Below, piece by piece: positions 31,132-39,745 of a DNA stretch of 64,000 nt; positions within the stretch are counted from its first letter, which is position 1; each line of letters opens with the position of its first letter. The notes under the pieces are model-generated. The model did not search any database. It worked only from the letters and a program-made list of their open reading frames with translations, and had not been told where the DNA came from. This stretch comes from UMGS1590 sp963558655 (GTDB taxonomy: Bacteria; Bacillota; Peptococcia; Peptococcales; Peptococcaceae): contig CAUWHJ010000013.1 of assembly GCA_963558655.1 (NCBI GenBank), forward strand, positions 1 to 64,000, in the 5' to 3' direction. The position numbers were made by a program, and so were the translations under genes.

Positions 31132-32033
31132 TTACGATTGATAATGTCAGCAAGCGTTTTGACAAGCGCATGGCACTGCGTAGCATCACCACGGAGATTC
31201 CATCAGGATGCATTTACGGCCTGTTAGGCTCCAATGGCAGTGGAAAATCCACGCTTTTGCGCTTGATGGCAGGCATCTACCGCCCCAACAAGGGCACGAT
31301 TGCGCTCGATGCCGAGCCGGTGTTTGAGAAGCCTGGCACCAAGGAACGGATGTTTTACATTTCTGACGACCAATACACCGACCGCCATAGTTCCATCGCA
31401 CAGATGGTGCAGTGGTACAGCCATATTTACCCAAACTACGACAAGGCGTTTGCGCTGGAAACGGCGAAACGTTTTGGGCTGGATGTGAAGGCGCCGTTTA
31501 AGACGTTTTCCAAGGGGATGCAGCGTCAGGCGCACTTGATTTTGGGCTTGGCGGTGAAACCGGCGGTGCTGTTGTGCGATGAAACCTTCGATGGGCTGGA
31601 CCCTGTGAAGCGCAGAGCGGTGAAGCAGATGTTTTCCGACCTTGTGATGGACCACGGCACAACGATTGTCATTGCCAGCCATAATCTGCGTGAGCTGGAG
31701 GATATTTGCGACCAGATTGGCCTTCTGCATAACGGCAACCTTGTGTTTCAGCGCACGTTGGACGATCTTGAAAGCGATATGTTCAAGTTGCAGACGGCGT
31801 TTAAGATGGTGCATCGCAAAGAAGATTTTGCCGCTCTTTCGCCCGTCACCTTTGAGCAGCGTGGCCGCATGATTTCTATGATTGTGCGTGGCGAACGTGA
31901 GGACATTGAACAGAAAATTGCAGCCATGGCGCCGCTTTATGCGGAGGTGCTGCCACTGACGTTAGAAGAAATTTTAATTTTCATTACAGAAATGGAGGTG
32001 CTCGGCTATGACATCGAGGACATCTTACAATAG
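31128..32033 (+). CDS. ABC transporter ATP-binding protein
   Basis: A 301-residue ABC ATPase of the ABC-2/YtrB kind. It has Walker A GSNGSGKST near residues 35-43, a signature FSKGMQRQ (instead of LSGGQ), and Walker B VLLCDETFDGLDP. The last 80 residues form an extra C-terminal domain. Coupled to the GntR gene by ATGA and overlapping the permease by 26 bases. Confidence 0.92.
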   Translation: MITIDNVSKRFDKRMALRSITTEIPSGCIYGLLGSNGSGKSTLLRLMAGIYRPNKGTIALDAEPVFEKPGTKERMFYISDDQYTDRHSSIAQMVQWYSHIYPNYDKAFALETAKRFGLDVKAPFKTFSKGMQRQAHLILGLAVKPAVLLCDETFDGLDPVKRRAVKQMFSDLVMDHGTTIVIASHNLRELEDICDQIGLLHNGNLVFQRTLDDLESDMFKLQTAFKMVHRKEDFAALSPVTFEQRGRMISMIVRGEREDIEQKIAAMAPLYAEVLPLTLEEILIFITEMEVLGYDIEDILQ

Positions 32034-34203
32034 TCTCGGCAAAAATGTGCGTGACCAACTGCATAAGATGCGTAGTTTTATTTTGCTGCTTGCCGTGCTC
32101 TATTTTGGCGTGGGGCCCATCTGGCTGTTTTTGGAACTGTCGAGCTACCAGGTGTACGGCGAATTGGCGCTTTTAGGGCAGTTTTATTCGGATTACTTTA
32201 CACCATACTATTTCATAGCAATTGGTCTCGGCACGCTGGGTGCCTTTTATGCCACCCGTTATCAAGATGTGCCGAATCAGTCCAATTTTTATCACAGTTT
32301 GCCGATCACCCGTTCCGGCCTCTTAAATGCACGGGTGCTGGCAGTGGTGTTGGTGCAGGTGCTCTTGCTTTTGACGGTGACAGCGGTAGACATTGCTGCG
32401 GCTGGCGTTGTAGCCGGACCAATCGGTGGCAGCAGTTTGGTGATCAATCTGGGGCTGACGGCGGGGATTCATTTTGTCAATATCATGCTCATCTTCCTGC
32501 TTTCACTGGCAGTGGCACTTTTTGCCGGACAACTGACCGCCAACACGGTGGGGCAAGTGGCGATGACAGCGGTGTTGCATTTGACGGTGCCTGTGCTCAC
32601 AGAGGTGATTGACAATGTGGTGAGACTCTTTAACACTACAATTGATAGCATTGGTACGTTGGCATCAATAACTCGTTTCAACATTCTCACGGCGTTCAGC
32701 GGTATGCGTCTCACTATGCAAAGCCAGCTCAACAGCATCAACCCATTGTTTATGAATGTGGAAAACGCTGCCAATTATTCGCCAAATCTGGCGCTGTGGC
32801 CGCTTGGCACGCTGGTGTGCTATCTGGTGCTGATTGTGTTCTTCTTTGCTGCCACCTACTGGCTCTACAAGCGCCGTGCCGTGGAAAAAGCCGGTGACAC
32901 GCTGATGTATCCATTGGTGGGGAGCGTGGTGAAAGGCATCTATGTGTTCCTGGCAGGCGTGCTTTCGGGCGTTTTCTTCTGGAACATCATTGGCGAAACG
33001 CTGGTGGGCTTTATCATTGGTGCTGTTCTCGGCATGATTGTGGTGCATCTGATTGCAGAAATGATTTACAGCCTGGATGTGGACGGCGTGCGCCGCAACT
33101 ATGTGTCAAGCCTGGTGGGCTTGGTGTGTGCGCTGGCGCTCTGCCTGAGCTTGCAGATGGGGCTTGTGAATCCAGACGAACACCTGCCAAAGGCAGACAG
33201 CGTCAACGGGGCTGCTATTTCTATCAATAATCAGAACGATTTTAACATGAACGTGAAAAGCAGCGCCGCCACCGACCCAACAACCATTCAAACCATCATG
33301 AAAGCAGCCGATGAACTTCAGGCAGTAAATGTGACGCAGGACGATACCAGCGATACCAGCGACACGATGCAGGACTTGGTGGCGGTGCAGGTGGCCTACG
33401 ACACAACCTTGGGCGGCAAAACTGAACGTCACTTTACGGTGACAATGGACGATGCCAAAACCATTCTGGCGCCGGTGTTGGACAACGCTCAGGCGATGAA
33501 AACGGCGTGGTCGAGCATTGTTGATGCCAAAGCGGACGACATTGTTTCGTTGAGCGTGATTCCTTCCTTAAATAATGTGATGAGCGATGAGAAAATTTCC
33601 TTGCTTTCGCTAGACGGCGGCGACTATAAGTATCAGAATACGCAAAACATAGATGCAGCAAGCAAAGCGCAAGCCGAAAAAGATCGTGAGCGTGCCGAAG
33701 CCCTACTTGCAGCCATGCAAAAAGACCTCGACCAGCGTAACAGCGAGGTGTTGGCGACCCGTGTGGTGGCGATGGTTAGCACAGGGATGCGTACCACTAA
33801 CGAACAGGGCGTGGACGTGATTAACTGGGGCGGCAATTATCTGAACATCTATGCCGGCGATAAAAACACCGTGGCACTGTTGAATAAATGGCGTGAAGAA
33901 GGCTTTTTGCCAGATGAACGTTCCAATTTGCAGCAGCTTTTGAAAGGTTATAGTGCCATCGTTTACGACCCAAGCACCGAGAAGGATACCCAACTGGGCA
34001 CCCTTTCCACCGATGCGCTGATTGATGCGTATTTGGCAGGCGACCTTCTCAGCTACGACCAGGTGAAGCTCTACGGTGTGAAAGCCGACGATCCAAGTCA
34101 TCTCGTGGTTGGGATTTGCGATGGTGCAGCAGATGATGCGGATAGCAGCATCGTTGCCAATCTCTATGTGCGTGATGGTGCCGAGCTGACGCTCAATTCG
34201 TAA
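32008..34203 (+). CDS. Large ABC-2 type permease with an extracellular domain
   Basis: A 731-residue membrane protein. About ten or more helices lie in residues 20-410, then a long soluble region (about 430-731) rich in Asp and Ser with strand-like repeats, probably outside the cell. It is the permease of the GntR-regulated ATPase; in related systems such exporters answer antibiotic or envelope stress. The large extracellular tail is similar to sensor or stator domains but I cannot name its family. Start ATG follows ATGGAGG. Confidence 0.85.
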   Translation: MTSRTSYNSLGKNVRDQLHKMRSFILLLAVLYFGVGPIWLFLELSSYQVYGELALLGQFYSDYFTPYYFIAIGLGTLGAFYATRYQDVPNQSNFYHSLPITRSGLLNARVLAVVLVQVLLLLTVTAVDIAAAGVVAGPIGGSSLVINLGLTAGIHFVNIMLIFLLSLAVALFAGQLTANTVGQVAMTAVLHLTVPVLTEVIDNVVRLFNTTIDSIGTLASITRFNILTAFSGMRLTMQSQLNSINPLFMNVENAANYSPNLALWPLGTLVCYLVLIVFFFAATYWLYKRRAVEKAGDTLMYPLVGSVVKGIYVFLAGVLSGVFFWNIIGETLVGFIIGAVLGMIVVHLIAEMIYSLDVDGVRRNYVSSLVGLVCALALCLSLQMGLVNPDEHLPKADSVNGAAISINNQNDFNMNVKSSAATDPTTIQTIMKAADELQAVNVTQDDTSDTSDTMQDLVAVQVAYDTTLGGKTERHFTVTMDDAKTILAPVLDNAQAMKTAWSSIVDAKADDIVSLSVIPSLNNVMSDEKISLLSLDGGDYKYQNTQNIDAASKAQAEKDRERAEALLAAMQKDLDQRNSEVLATRVVAMVSTGMRTTNEQGVDVINWGGNYLNIYAGDKNTVALLNKWREEGFLPDERSNLQQLLKGYSAIVYDPSTEKDTQLGTLSTDALIDAYLAGDLLSYDQVKLYGVKADDPSHLVVGICDGAADDADSSIVANLYVRDGAELTLNS

Positions 34204-34214
34204 ATAACAAAAAA

Positions 34215-34250
34215 GTAACAGCCGAGAGAGTCTCTCTCGGCTGTTTTTAT
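34215..34250 (+). terminator. Terminator of the ABC operon
   Basis: ACAGCCGAGAGA and TCTCTCGGCTGT pair around GTC, then TTTTTATTTT. Confidence 0.9.
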
Positions 34251-34365
34251 TTTGCAGAGAAAAACATTGTTTTCTTGGTGAATTTTGGTGAGAAATACAG
34301 CATAAAGGTGACAGTTTTGTGACAATCTCCACAGAAACCTGTATATCATGGCACGTTTGCGGTAT

Positions 34366-34518
34366 TATAATAGAGGTTTTGTGTATTGACGCAGCTCAGT
34401 ACATATCTGTATTTCTTTCAAAGTTAAGAAAAAGTTGAGACATTTGGCAGGTAGTGAATGGAGACGGCCGCACTTTTTCAAAGGCCCTCAACCTGTCGGA
34501 GAAAGGACGTGACCTTAC
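34366..34518 (+). promoter_or_regulatory. Leader of the M23 protein gene
   Basis: TATAAT at 34366-34371 precedes a 150-nt leader. GGCAGGT (34446-34452) can pair with ACCTGTC (34491-34497), closing a smaller GGCC/GGCC stem. It ends in GAAAGGACGTGAC, the RBS segment shared with the other two peptidoglycan hydrolase genes. Confidence 0.5.
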
Positions 34519-35673
34519 TTGAATTTGAAAAAATGGATGAGTGCAGTAACCCTTTGCGCAGTGACCTTAACGTGCACCGCAGTGCCGGCTTTTGCCGATA
34601 ACGATACTGCCGGTGTTGGCGAAAGCAAGCCAAACCTGGGCGCAGCAGCCGATGCCATGAACGCAGCCATGGACCGCTTGAACGGCGGTGGCACAGGCTC
34701 CGGCAACAGTGGCGCTGGTCAGCCATCTGAACCAGTGGTTGGCATTGACTATGTGAGCCTGACCAATCCGGCAGTGACCATTGAAGGACAAACCTATCTG
34801 CCATTGCGTGCTACCTTAGGCGCCATGAAAGACCAGGCGCTGAATGTGGAATGGAAGGCTGAAGGCCAGGAAAAACTCAGACTGTACAACGACAAGGCAA
34901 ACTTTGAAGTGTACCTTGTGAATGGAGAAACTGGTTTGCAGTTGCAGCAAGGCGGCACCACCTACACGCTGAAAAACGTGGATGGCATCACCTATGTGCA
35001 GCTCGATTTCATCGAAGCCATCACCCCAAGTGTGAATCTGGGGCTTTCCGGCGATAAAATTCTCGTGCTGAGCGCCGTAGACGGCAGCAATGTATGGGCT
35101 GGCAATTTCTGGGGCAACATGAACGCTTATCAGTCCCCTGTGGTTGAACCACCAGCACCACCGGAAGGACCAGTGACCCCACCAGATATTACCTATCCAG
35201 ATGTGAAACCACCTGTAACGCCTCCAGACAATGGCAATGGCGGTAACAATGGTGGAAACGGCGGCAATGGTGGCGGCGTTATTGGCGACAACCTGCTCTG
35301 GCCAGCAGGCAGCACCTACATCACCTCTCCATATGGCTACCGCATTGACCCAGTTGGCGGCATTGTTGGCGACTTCCACCTTGGTGTAGACATCGCTGGC
35401 TCCACCGGAGACCCTGTTTATGCAGCACAGGGCGGCACCGTTATTCGTGCGTCCTGGTTCTCCACCTACGGCAACTGCGTAGATATTCAGCATCCAAGCG
35501 GCCTTGTAACACGTTATGCCCATCTCAGCGGCTACCATGTGTCTGTTGGCGACACCGTCAGCCAGGGACAGGTTATTGCAGATATTGGCGCAACCGGTAA
35601 CGTCACCGGCCCACATCTGCACTTTGAAACCATCGTCAACGGCAGCACCGTTGACCCAATGAGCTTCTTTTAA
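34519..35673 (+). CDS. Secreted M23 metallopeptidase with stalk domain
   Basis: A 384-residue exported endopeptidase. Residues 1-27 are a signal peptide ending AFA. Residues about 80-190 form a copper-amine-oxidase-N-like stalk domain (VTIEGQTYLPLRATL), followed by a Pro/Gly/Asn linker to 258. An M23 domain follows with zinc ligands H287 and D291 (HLGVD) and H368 in HLHFE. It should cut peptide cross-links in peptidoglycan. The start is TTG at 34519, eleven bases after GGA, giving MNLKKW, the same start as the NlpC/P60 gene at 38898; an ATG six codons in would trim the positive N-region. Confidence 0.9.
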   Translation: MNLKKWMSAVTLCAVTLTCTAVPAFADNDTAGVGESKPNLGAAADAMNAAMDRLNGGGTGSGNSGAGQPSEPVVGIDYVSLTNPAVTIEGQTYLPLRATLGAMKDQALNVEWKAEGQEKLRLYNDKANFEVYLVNGETGLQLQQGGTTYTLKNVDGITYVQLDFIEAITPSVNLGLSGDKILVLSAVDGSNVWAGNFWGNMNAYQSPVVEPPAPPEGPVTPPDITYPDVKPPVTPPDNGNGGNNGGNGGNGGGVIGDNLLWPAGSTYITSPYGYRIDPVGGIVGDFHLGVDIAGSTGDPVYAAQGGTVIRASWFSTYGNCVDIQHPSGLVTRYAHLSGYHVSVGDTVSQGQVIADIGATGNVTGPHLHFETIVNGSTVDPMSFF

Positions 35674-35682
35674 TGGCACGAT

Positions 35683-35716
35683 TACGCCCAAAGGTTCGTC
35701 CTTTGGGCGTTTTTTG
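35683..35716 (+). terminator. Terminator of the M23 gene
   Basis: ACGCCCAAAGG and CCTTTGGGCGT pair around five bases, followed by TTTTT. Confidence 0.9.
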
Positions 35717-35730
35717 TTGGTCGCCGAACC

Positions 35731-35810
35731 ATTTCCTTCTATAATATAGGCGCTAAAAAGCGACAAAATAGTGACGTGGGTATCTGGGAAAGATGACAGG
35801 GACGAGGGCA
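35731..35810. repeat. 80-bp direct repeat, left copy
   Basis: Matches 36657-36736 with about seven mismatches. Both copies begin ATTTCCTTCTATAATATAGG. With TTGGTC at 35717-35722 the left copy makes a complete promoter; the right copy has no such -35. The two copies bracket the toxin-antitoxin locus. Confidence 0.85.
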
Positions 35811-35828
35811 GAAGCAGCATATTGCCTC

Positions 35829-35857
35829 TTGTGCGTCATGCCTGTTGCTGCTATAAT
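35829..35857 (+). promoter_or_regulatory. Promoter of the type III antitoxin RNA
   Basis: TTGTGC (35829-35834), 17 bases, then TATAAT (35852-35857), 47 bases before the tandem repeats. Confidence 0.6.
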
Positions 35858-35903
35858 AAAAGTAAGGTTTTATCCTGCTATTGAAGAGTGAGACATCTTC
35901 TAA

Positions 35904-35995
35904 ATTTCACCGTTACCGGTCATGCGGAATATAAACAGGCCGGCAAGAATTTTCACCGTTACCGGCCATGCGGAATATAAACAGGTCGGCAATAA
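35904..35995 (+). ncRNA. Type III antitoxin RNA (two 46-nt tandem repeats, CptI-like)
   Basis: Two head-to-tail repeats with a period of 46 bases, sharing TTCACCGTTACCGG, CATGCGGAATATAAACAGG and CGGCAA. In each unit CCGG(T/C) can pair with G(C/T)CGG; the unit-to-unit changes keep pairing by moving a G-U pair, as expected for a conserved RNA fold. In type III systems the toxin endoribonuclease cuts such a transcript into single repeats, each of which binds and blocks one toxin. Two repeats of 40-48 nt is the CptI arrangement. A terminator and the toxin gene follow, as in known loci. Confidence 0.75.
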
Positions 35996-36004
35996 AATGT
36001 CTCG

Positions 36005-36042
36005 CAGCCCTTTGCTATGATAAGCGAAGGGCTTATTTTATG
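36005..36042 (+). terminator. Terminator between antitoxin repeats and toxin
   Basis: AGCCCTT(T)GCT and AGC(G)AAGGGCT pair, followed by TATTTTAT. In type III systems such a weak terminator sets the ratio of antitoxin RNA to toxin mRNA. Confidence 0.8.
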
Positions 36043-36057
36043 CGGAGGAATTGTAAA

Positions 36058-36540
36058 ATGGTACCCATCCAAGGTTACGTGTATTTTATTAAAGATGAAT
36101 TTTTTGAGCTTGTTCAAGATCCTTATCTTATGCAAAATAAATCAACAACAAAGCGACCGCATTATTATGCTGTAAAAGACCGAAAAACAAGCCTTTATTG
36201 GATGATTCCATGTAGCAGCAAAATAGATAAATATCGACGCATCATTGAAAAACAAAAATTAAGAGGTCATGCGGTAACAACAATCAAAATCGAAAAAATC
36301 GCAGGGCGAACATCTGCGCTTCTATTATAGAATATGTTTCCAATTTCTGAAAAATATATTGAACCTTACTTGCGAGATGGTCGTCCTGTTCGTATGGGTA
36401 ATCCAGATAGTATTCAACGCCTTGAGCGTGCTGCTAATCAAGTTGTTGGGATGATAAGAGCTGGCATTCAATTTACGCGCTGTCAGCCGGATGCTATGCG
36501 GATTGAACGCATAATGCTAGAAGAACAACATAGGATATGA
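36058..36540 (+). pseudogene. ToxN/AbiQ family (CptN-like) toxin, interrupted by one amber codon
   Basis: A 161-codon frame, the normal size for this endoribonuclease toxin family. The N-terminal part (YVYFIKDEFFELVQDPYLMQN, then YWMIPCSSKIDKYRRI) and the C-terminal part (NMFPISEKYIEPYLRDGRPVR and the final RIERIMLEE) match the CptN-like group as I recall it. They are in the same frame, separated only by TAG at 36328-36330; relatives usually have Gln (CAG) before NMFP, so a single C-to-T change explains it. The ATG at 36058 follows GGAGG. As written the toxin is split after residue 90, unless amber is read through. Confidence 0.8.
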
Positions 36541-36546
36541 TGATAA

Positions 36547-36592
36547 CAATGCTTTTTTTCGTTTTCGGGAAAAGAGGCGTTGTTTTTTTCTA
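36547..36592 (+). terminator. Terminator of the toxin locus
   Basis: An imperfect stem AACAATGC.../...GCGTTGTT with T-rich tail after the toxin frame. Confidence 0.5.
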
Positions 36593-36656
36593 AGAAATTC
36601 TAAGAAATAAGGATATTTTACTGAGTATGGCGCTCCGTATAGCTACCGGGTTCTTC

Positions 36657-36736
36657 ATTTCCTTCTATAATATAGGCGCCAAAAAGCGACAAAATTATGA
36701 CGCCTGTATCTGGAAAAGATGACAGGGACGAGGGCA
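36657..36736. repeat. 80-bp direct repeat, right copy
   Basis: Partner of 35731-35810, about 0.9 kb away in the same orientation, directly downstream of the toxin locus. Confidence 0.85.
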
Positions 36737-36818
36737 TATTTTTGTGACCAATGCTATGGGGCAGTGCCTGGCGTTGTGGTATACTTTGCTCATTGATTGA
36801 AAAAGAAAGGACGGTATC

Positions 36819-37181
36819 ATGAGCGATAACAACGCTTCGATTTTGAAAATATTTGGCGTGATTCTCATGGCTTTCGGCCTTGTCTATGCCATGGTGGGCA
36901 CACTGGCCCTTTTAGGAAGCGGTCTTGAGTTGATGCCTGGGCACAAGGCCGGAGAGATGCTTGTCGTCGCATTGGCTTATCTGGTGGCCTTGGTGGGCTT
37001 TATAGGCGGCGTGGCTTGTTTGCGTGGCAAAAGCCGATCAGCACGCATGGTGGGTTTGGTCATTGTCGTGGTGGGGGCGATTGCCCTGGTGTATGAGCTT
37101 TTAGCGGCGGCGAATCTCAACTTTTTTGACTGTTTGGCGGTGTTTTTTGGCGTCGCGCTTTGTGCAGCGGCGAGAGAATAA
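36819..37181 (+). CDS. Small four-helix membrane protein, unknown function
   Basis: A 120-residue protein with four hydrophobic segments (about 8-32, 46-68, 76-98 and 102-117). I do not recognise a family. The RBS GAAAGGA lies before the ATG, and an extended -10 TGGTATACT (36777-36785) stands upstream. It is monocistronic with its own terminator. Confidence 0.65.
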   Translation: MSDNNASILKIFGVILMAFGLVYAMVGTLALLGSGLELMPGHKAGEMLVVALAYLVALVGFIGGVACLRGKSRSARMVGLVIVVVGAIALVYELLAAANLNFFDCLAVFFGVALCAAARE

Positions 37182-37190
37182 TAGCGTGTG

Positions 37191-37226
37191 TTGGGTCTCT
37201 TCTTTCGGAGAAGAGGCCTTTTTTAT
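37191..37226 (+). terminator. Terminator of the small membrane protein gene
   Basis: GGTCTCTTC and GAAGAGGCC pair around TTTCGGA, then TTTTTT. Confidence 0.85.
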
Positions 37227-37427
37227 ATGCGAATCATAATAAGTTACAAGGGCGAAGAATCCGGCAAAAGGCGGTTTACGGCATCGTGAAAAAAAGTGCT
37301 TATTTTTTTCGCCAGGCTCTTGACAAGGTCCCGCAAAGCCGCGCCAGGACTGCGTTTGCAAAAAAGTTACGATTTTTTAGCAAGGCATTGCATTTTTAAC
37401 AATAAATTGACACATCCTTTGTATGCC

Positions 37428-37457
37428 TTGTCAATCGCCAAAACTCTGTGGTAGGAT
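37428..37457 (+). promoter_or_regulatory. Possible promoter of the first NlpC/P60 gene
   Basis: TTGTCA (37428-37433), 18 bases, TAGGAT (37452-37457). The rest of 37227-37507 shows nothing else I can name. Confidence 0.35.
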
Positions 37458-37507
37458 AGCGCCTGTCGATGACACTGAACGAAAATGAAAAGGACGTGAT
37501 TCCCATC

Positions 37508-38374
37508 ATGAAACAAAAAGCCATCGCAACCATGCTTCTCATCGCTACCTGTGCCTTTGGTTTTGGCACGGCCCCTGCTTTTGCAGACGATACAACGGCT
37601 GTCACTTCTTCTATGCAGGGCGCAACGAGCGATCATCATATCGACCACTACACCCTTTCAAGCAGCGTGATCAACGATGCAGGCACCCTCTACCTGCCGC
37701 TGCGTTCCACCCTTGACGCTATGGGTGCTACGGTAACCACCAATCCTGACAAGCAGGACCGCAAGCTCAAGCTCACGACCGCTTCCGGCGATATGCAGCT
37801 TTACTACAACAACGACCACACCGCCATTTCCACCACTGCCAACGGTGCTTACTACGCTGTGAAATCGGTTGATGGCACCGTTTATGCGCCAATGGCGTTC
37901 ATTCAGGAACTGACCAACCGTGTGGTGTCGGTGCATGGCAACACCCTCATGCTCATTCAGGTAGACGACAATGCGTTTTGGAAGAGCCTGGAAGCATACA
38001 GCGTTGACGATGCCTTTGTTACCAAAACCATCGGTGAAAAGATTGTTGCAAGTGCTATGAAGTATCTTGGTGTGCCTTATGTATGGGGCGGCACCACGCC
38101 TTATGGCTTCGATTGCAGCGGTTTGGTGCAGTATGTGTACGCTGAAAACGGCATCTCTATTCCTCGTGTGACGTATAGCCAGCAGGCAGCAGCCACACCG
38201 GTGGCGCTCAGCGATCTCAAGCCTGGCGACCTCGTATTCTGGGGTTACAGCGCTTATCATGTGGGCATCTACATTGGCAACGGCCAATACATTCATGCGC
38301 CAGCCCCTGGCCAGAGCGTTTGCATCCAGAGTTACAGCGCTTATCCATACACCAGCGGCGGTCGCATCGTTTAA
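37508..38374 (+). CDS. Secreted NlpC/P60 peptidase with stalk domain
   Basis: A 288-residue exported cysteine peptidase. The signal peptide ends near AFA (26). A stalk domain with LYLPLRSTLDAMGA follows (about 45-155), then NlpC/P60 with C203 in FDCSGLVQYVY, H251 in AYHVGIYIG and H263 in YIHAP. The class hydrolyses D-Glu to diamino acid bonds in wall peptides. The ATG at 37508 follows AAAAGGACGTGA, the leader shared with 34519 and 38898. The organisation stalk plus hydrolase equals the M23 gene with a different catalytic domain. Confidence 0.9.
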   Translation: MKQKAIATMLLIATCAFGFGTAPAFADDTTAVTSSMQGATSDHHIDHYTLSSSVINDAGTLYLPLRSTLDAMGATVTTNPDKQDRKLKLTTASGDMQLYYNNDHTAISTTANGAYYAVKSVDGTVYAPMAFIQELTNRVVSVHGNTLMLIQVDDNAFWKSLEAYSVDDAFVTKTIGEKIVASAMKYLGVPYVWGGTTPYGFDCSGLVQYVYAENGISIPRVTYSQQAAATPVALSDLKPGDLVFWGYSAYHVGIYIGNGQYIHAPAPGQSVCIQSYSAYPYTSGGRIV

Positions 38375-38395
38375 CAGACGTTTTGTGCATTTCTT

Positions 38396-38436
38396 ATAGG
38401 AAGGAGCCGGCAATGGCCTGGTTCCTTCCTTTTTGT
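38396..38436 (+). terminator. Terminator of the first NlpC/P60 gene
   Basis: AGGAAGGA and TCCTTCCT pair with inner GGCC, followed by TTTTTG. Confidence 0.85.
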
Positions 38437-38745
38437 GCGTTCGTCTTTTTCAGATCGTTACTTTTTGTTACTTTTCCAAACGTGGCGCATAAAAAGGCGG
38501 TTTTTGGGCCATAGAGCCTGTTTGCGGCATGGACAATGGCCATTTTCTAACCGTTTTGTTACTTTTTTCACGCCTCTGTCATTTTTGGCAGGGGCGTGTT
38601 TTTTATCAAAGCAAGTGAGTTTGTCTTTGCTACCGTGCTGCAAATGGCTTTGTGGCGCGGTTTTTTGGCATTTATCCGCCGCTTACCGAGGGGAACAGTT
38701 TAGTGACAAATGCCGTCAAAACCTGTTCAAATGCACTTTTTTCCT
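38437..38745. other. Gene-free stretch with a further terminator-like hairpin
   Basis: No frame with RBS was found. CACGCC(T)CTG and CAG(G)GGCGTG (38570-38598) pair, followed by TTTTTT. Nothing upstream of it explains why a terminator is here, so a small RNA is possible. Confidence 0.35.
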
Positions 38746-38752
38746 GTATGAT
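38724..38752 (+). promoter_or_regulatory. Possible promoter of the second NlpC/P60 gene
   Basis: TGTTCA (38724-38729), 17 bases, TATGAT (38747-38752). The -35 is weak. Confidence 0.35.
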
Positions 38753-38897
38753 AGAAAACGTGTTGAAGAATAATGTGAAATATTTCATCGCCTGCGGCCT
38801 CTGTGGTGCTGTATGGCCGATGACCATTTGACGGGCTTTACTTTACTTTTGATCCACTGCGATCACGCCCCGTCTTTGAGAAAGGACGTGACTTCCC

Positions 38898-39545
38898 TTG
38901 AATTTGAAAAAATGGACAACCGCTTTGATGTTTTGTGCTGTAACACTTTTCTGCACAACCCCTGCTTTTGCTGCTGACGGCGACACCGATTATGTGGGCA
39001 ACACCATTCCTAATCTGGCTGCTGCTGCGGAAGCAATGAACGCTGCGCTGAATGGCGGCGCTGGCGCACCTAGCACTCCTGAAACCCCAACCTTGCCACC
39101 GGATGTAAGCTACCCTGAAGTGGGCGCACCGGATGACGATGTTACTGGTGGAGACGACAGCACTGTTGATGACGTGATTGACGGCATTGACGACGCGACT
39201 GCAAAGAGCATCATTGAAACGGCTATGCAGTATCTTGGTGTACCTTATGTATGGGGCGGCACTACACCAGATGGTTTCGATTGCAGCGGTCTTGTACAGT
39301 ATGTATTCGCACAAAATGGCATCAGCTTGCCACGTACCACCTACGAACAGCAGGCAGTGGTTGCTCCTGTTTCGCTGGATGCGTTGCAGCCTGGCGATCT
39401 GGTCTTCTGGGGCGAAAGTGCTTATCATGTAGGCATCTATATTGGCGATGGCCTTTACATTCATGCACCGGCTCCTGGTCAGAATGTGATGATTCAGAGC
39501 TACGATGCTTATTCTTATACGAGCGCTGGCCGTGTTTTAGCGTAA
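38898..39545 (+). CDS. Secreted NlpC/P60 peptidase, short form
   Basis: A 215-residue exported cysteine peptidase: signal peptide (1-26), a Pro/Asp-rich linker instead of a stalk domain, and NlpC/P60 with C129 (FDCSGLVQYVF), H177 and H189. The domain is closely similar to that at 37508. The start is TTG at 38898 after GAAAGGACGTGAC; the first six residues, MNLKKW, and the bases before them equal those of the M23 gene, so signal region and leader have a common origin. Confidence 0.9.
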   Translation: MNLKKWTTALMFCAVTLFCTTPAFAADGDTDYVGNTIPNLAAAAEAMNAALNGGAGAPSTPETPTLPPDVSYPEVGAPDDDVTGGDDSTVDDVIDGIDDATAKSIIETAMQYLGVPYVWGGTTPDGFDCSGLVQYVFAQNGISLPRTTYEQQAVVAPVSLDALQPGDLVFWGESAYHVGIYIGDGLYIHAPAPGQNVMIQSYDAYSYTSAGRVLA

Positions 39546-39576
39546 GCGGCGGTTCTCATAACGGAACGTCAATTTC

Positions 39577-39609
39577 CCTGTCTCTCTTTGAGAGACAGGT
39601 TTTTTTATG
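39577..39609 (+). terminator. Terminator of the second NlpC/P60 gene
   Basis: CCTGTCTCTC and GAGAGACAGG pair around TTT, then TTTTTTT. Confidence 0.9.
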
Positions 39610-39745
39610 CAAAAGGGCTTGCCTGCACTGCGCTGAGATGGTATTATTTCATAGGCTGTTTATCGTCCATATGTGGGCGACAACGGCGTGACAATGATAA
39701 ATTGAACGAAATTGATGATGAAAAAAGTAAGAAAAGTGAGGACGA

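Noticed and set aside
34366..34518. c-di-AMP (ydaO) riboswitch ahead of the M23 gene
   Set aside because: Such switches control wall hydrolases in related bacteria, but none of the conserved ydaO blocks could be found in this leader.
35904..35995. Tandem repeats as a short CRISPR array
   Set aside because: Only two units in direct contact, without spacers, and followed by a ToxN-like gene; type III antitoxin fits better.
38437..38745. A coding sequence before the second NlpC/P60 gene
   Set aside because: Small frames here lack RBSs and cross terminators.
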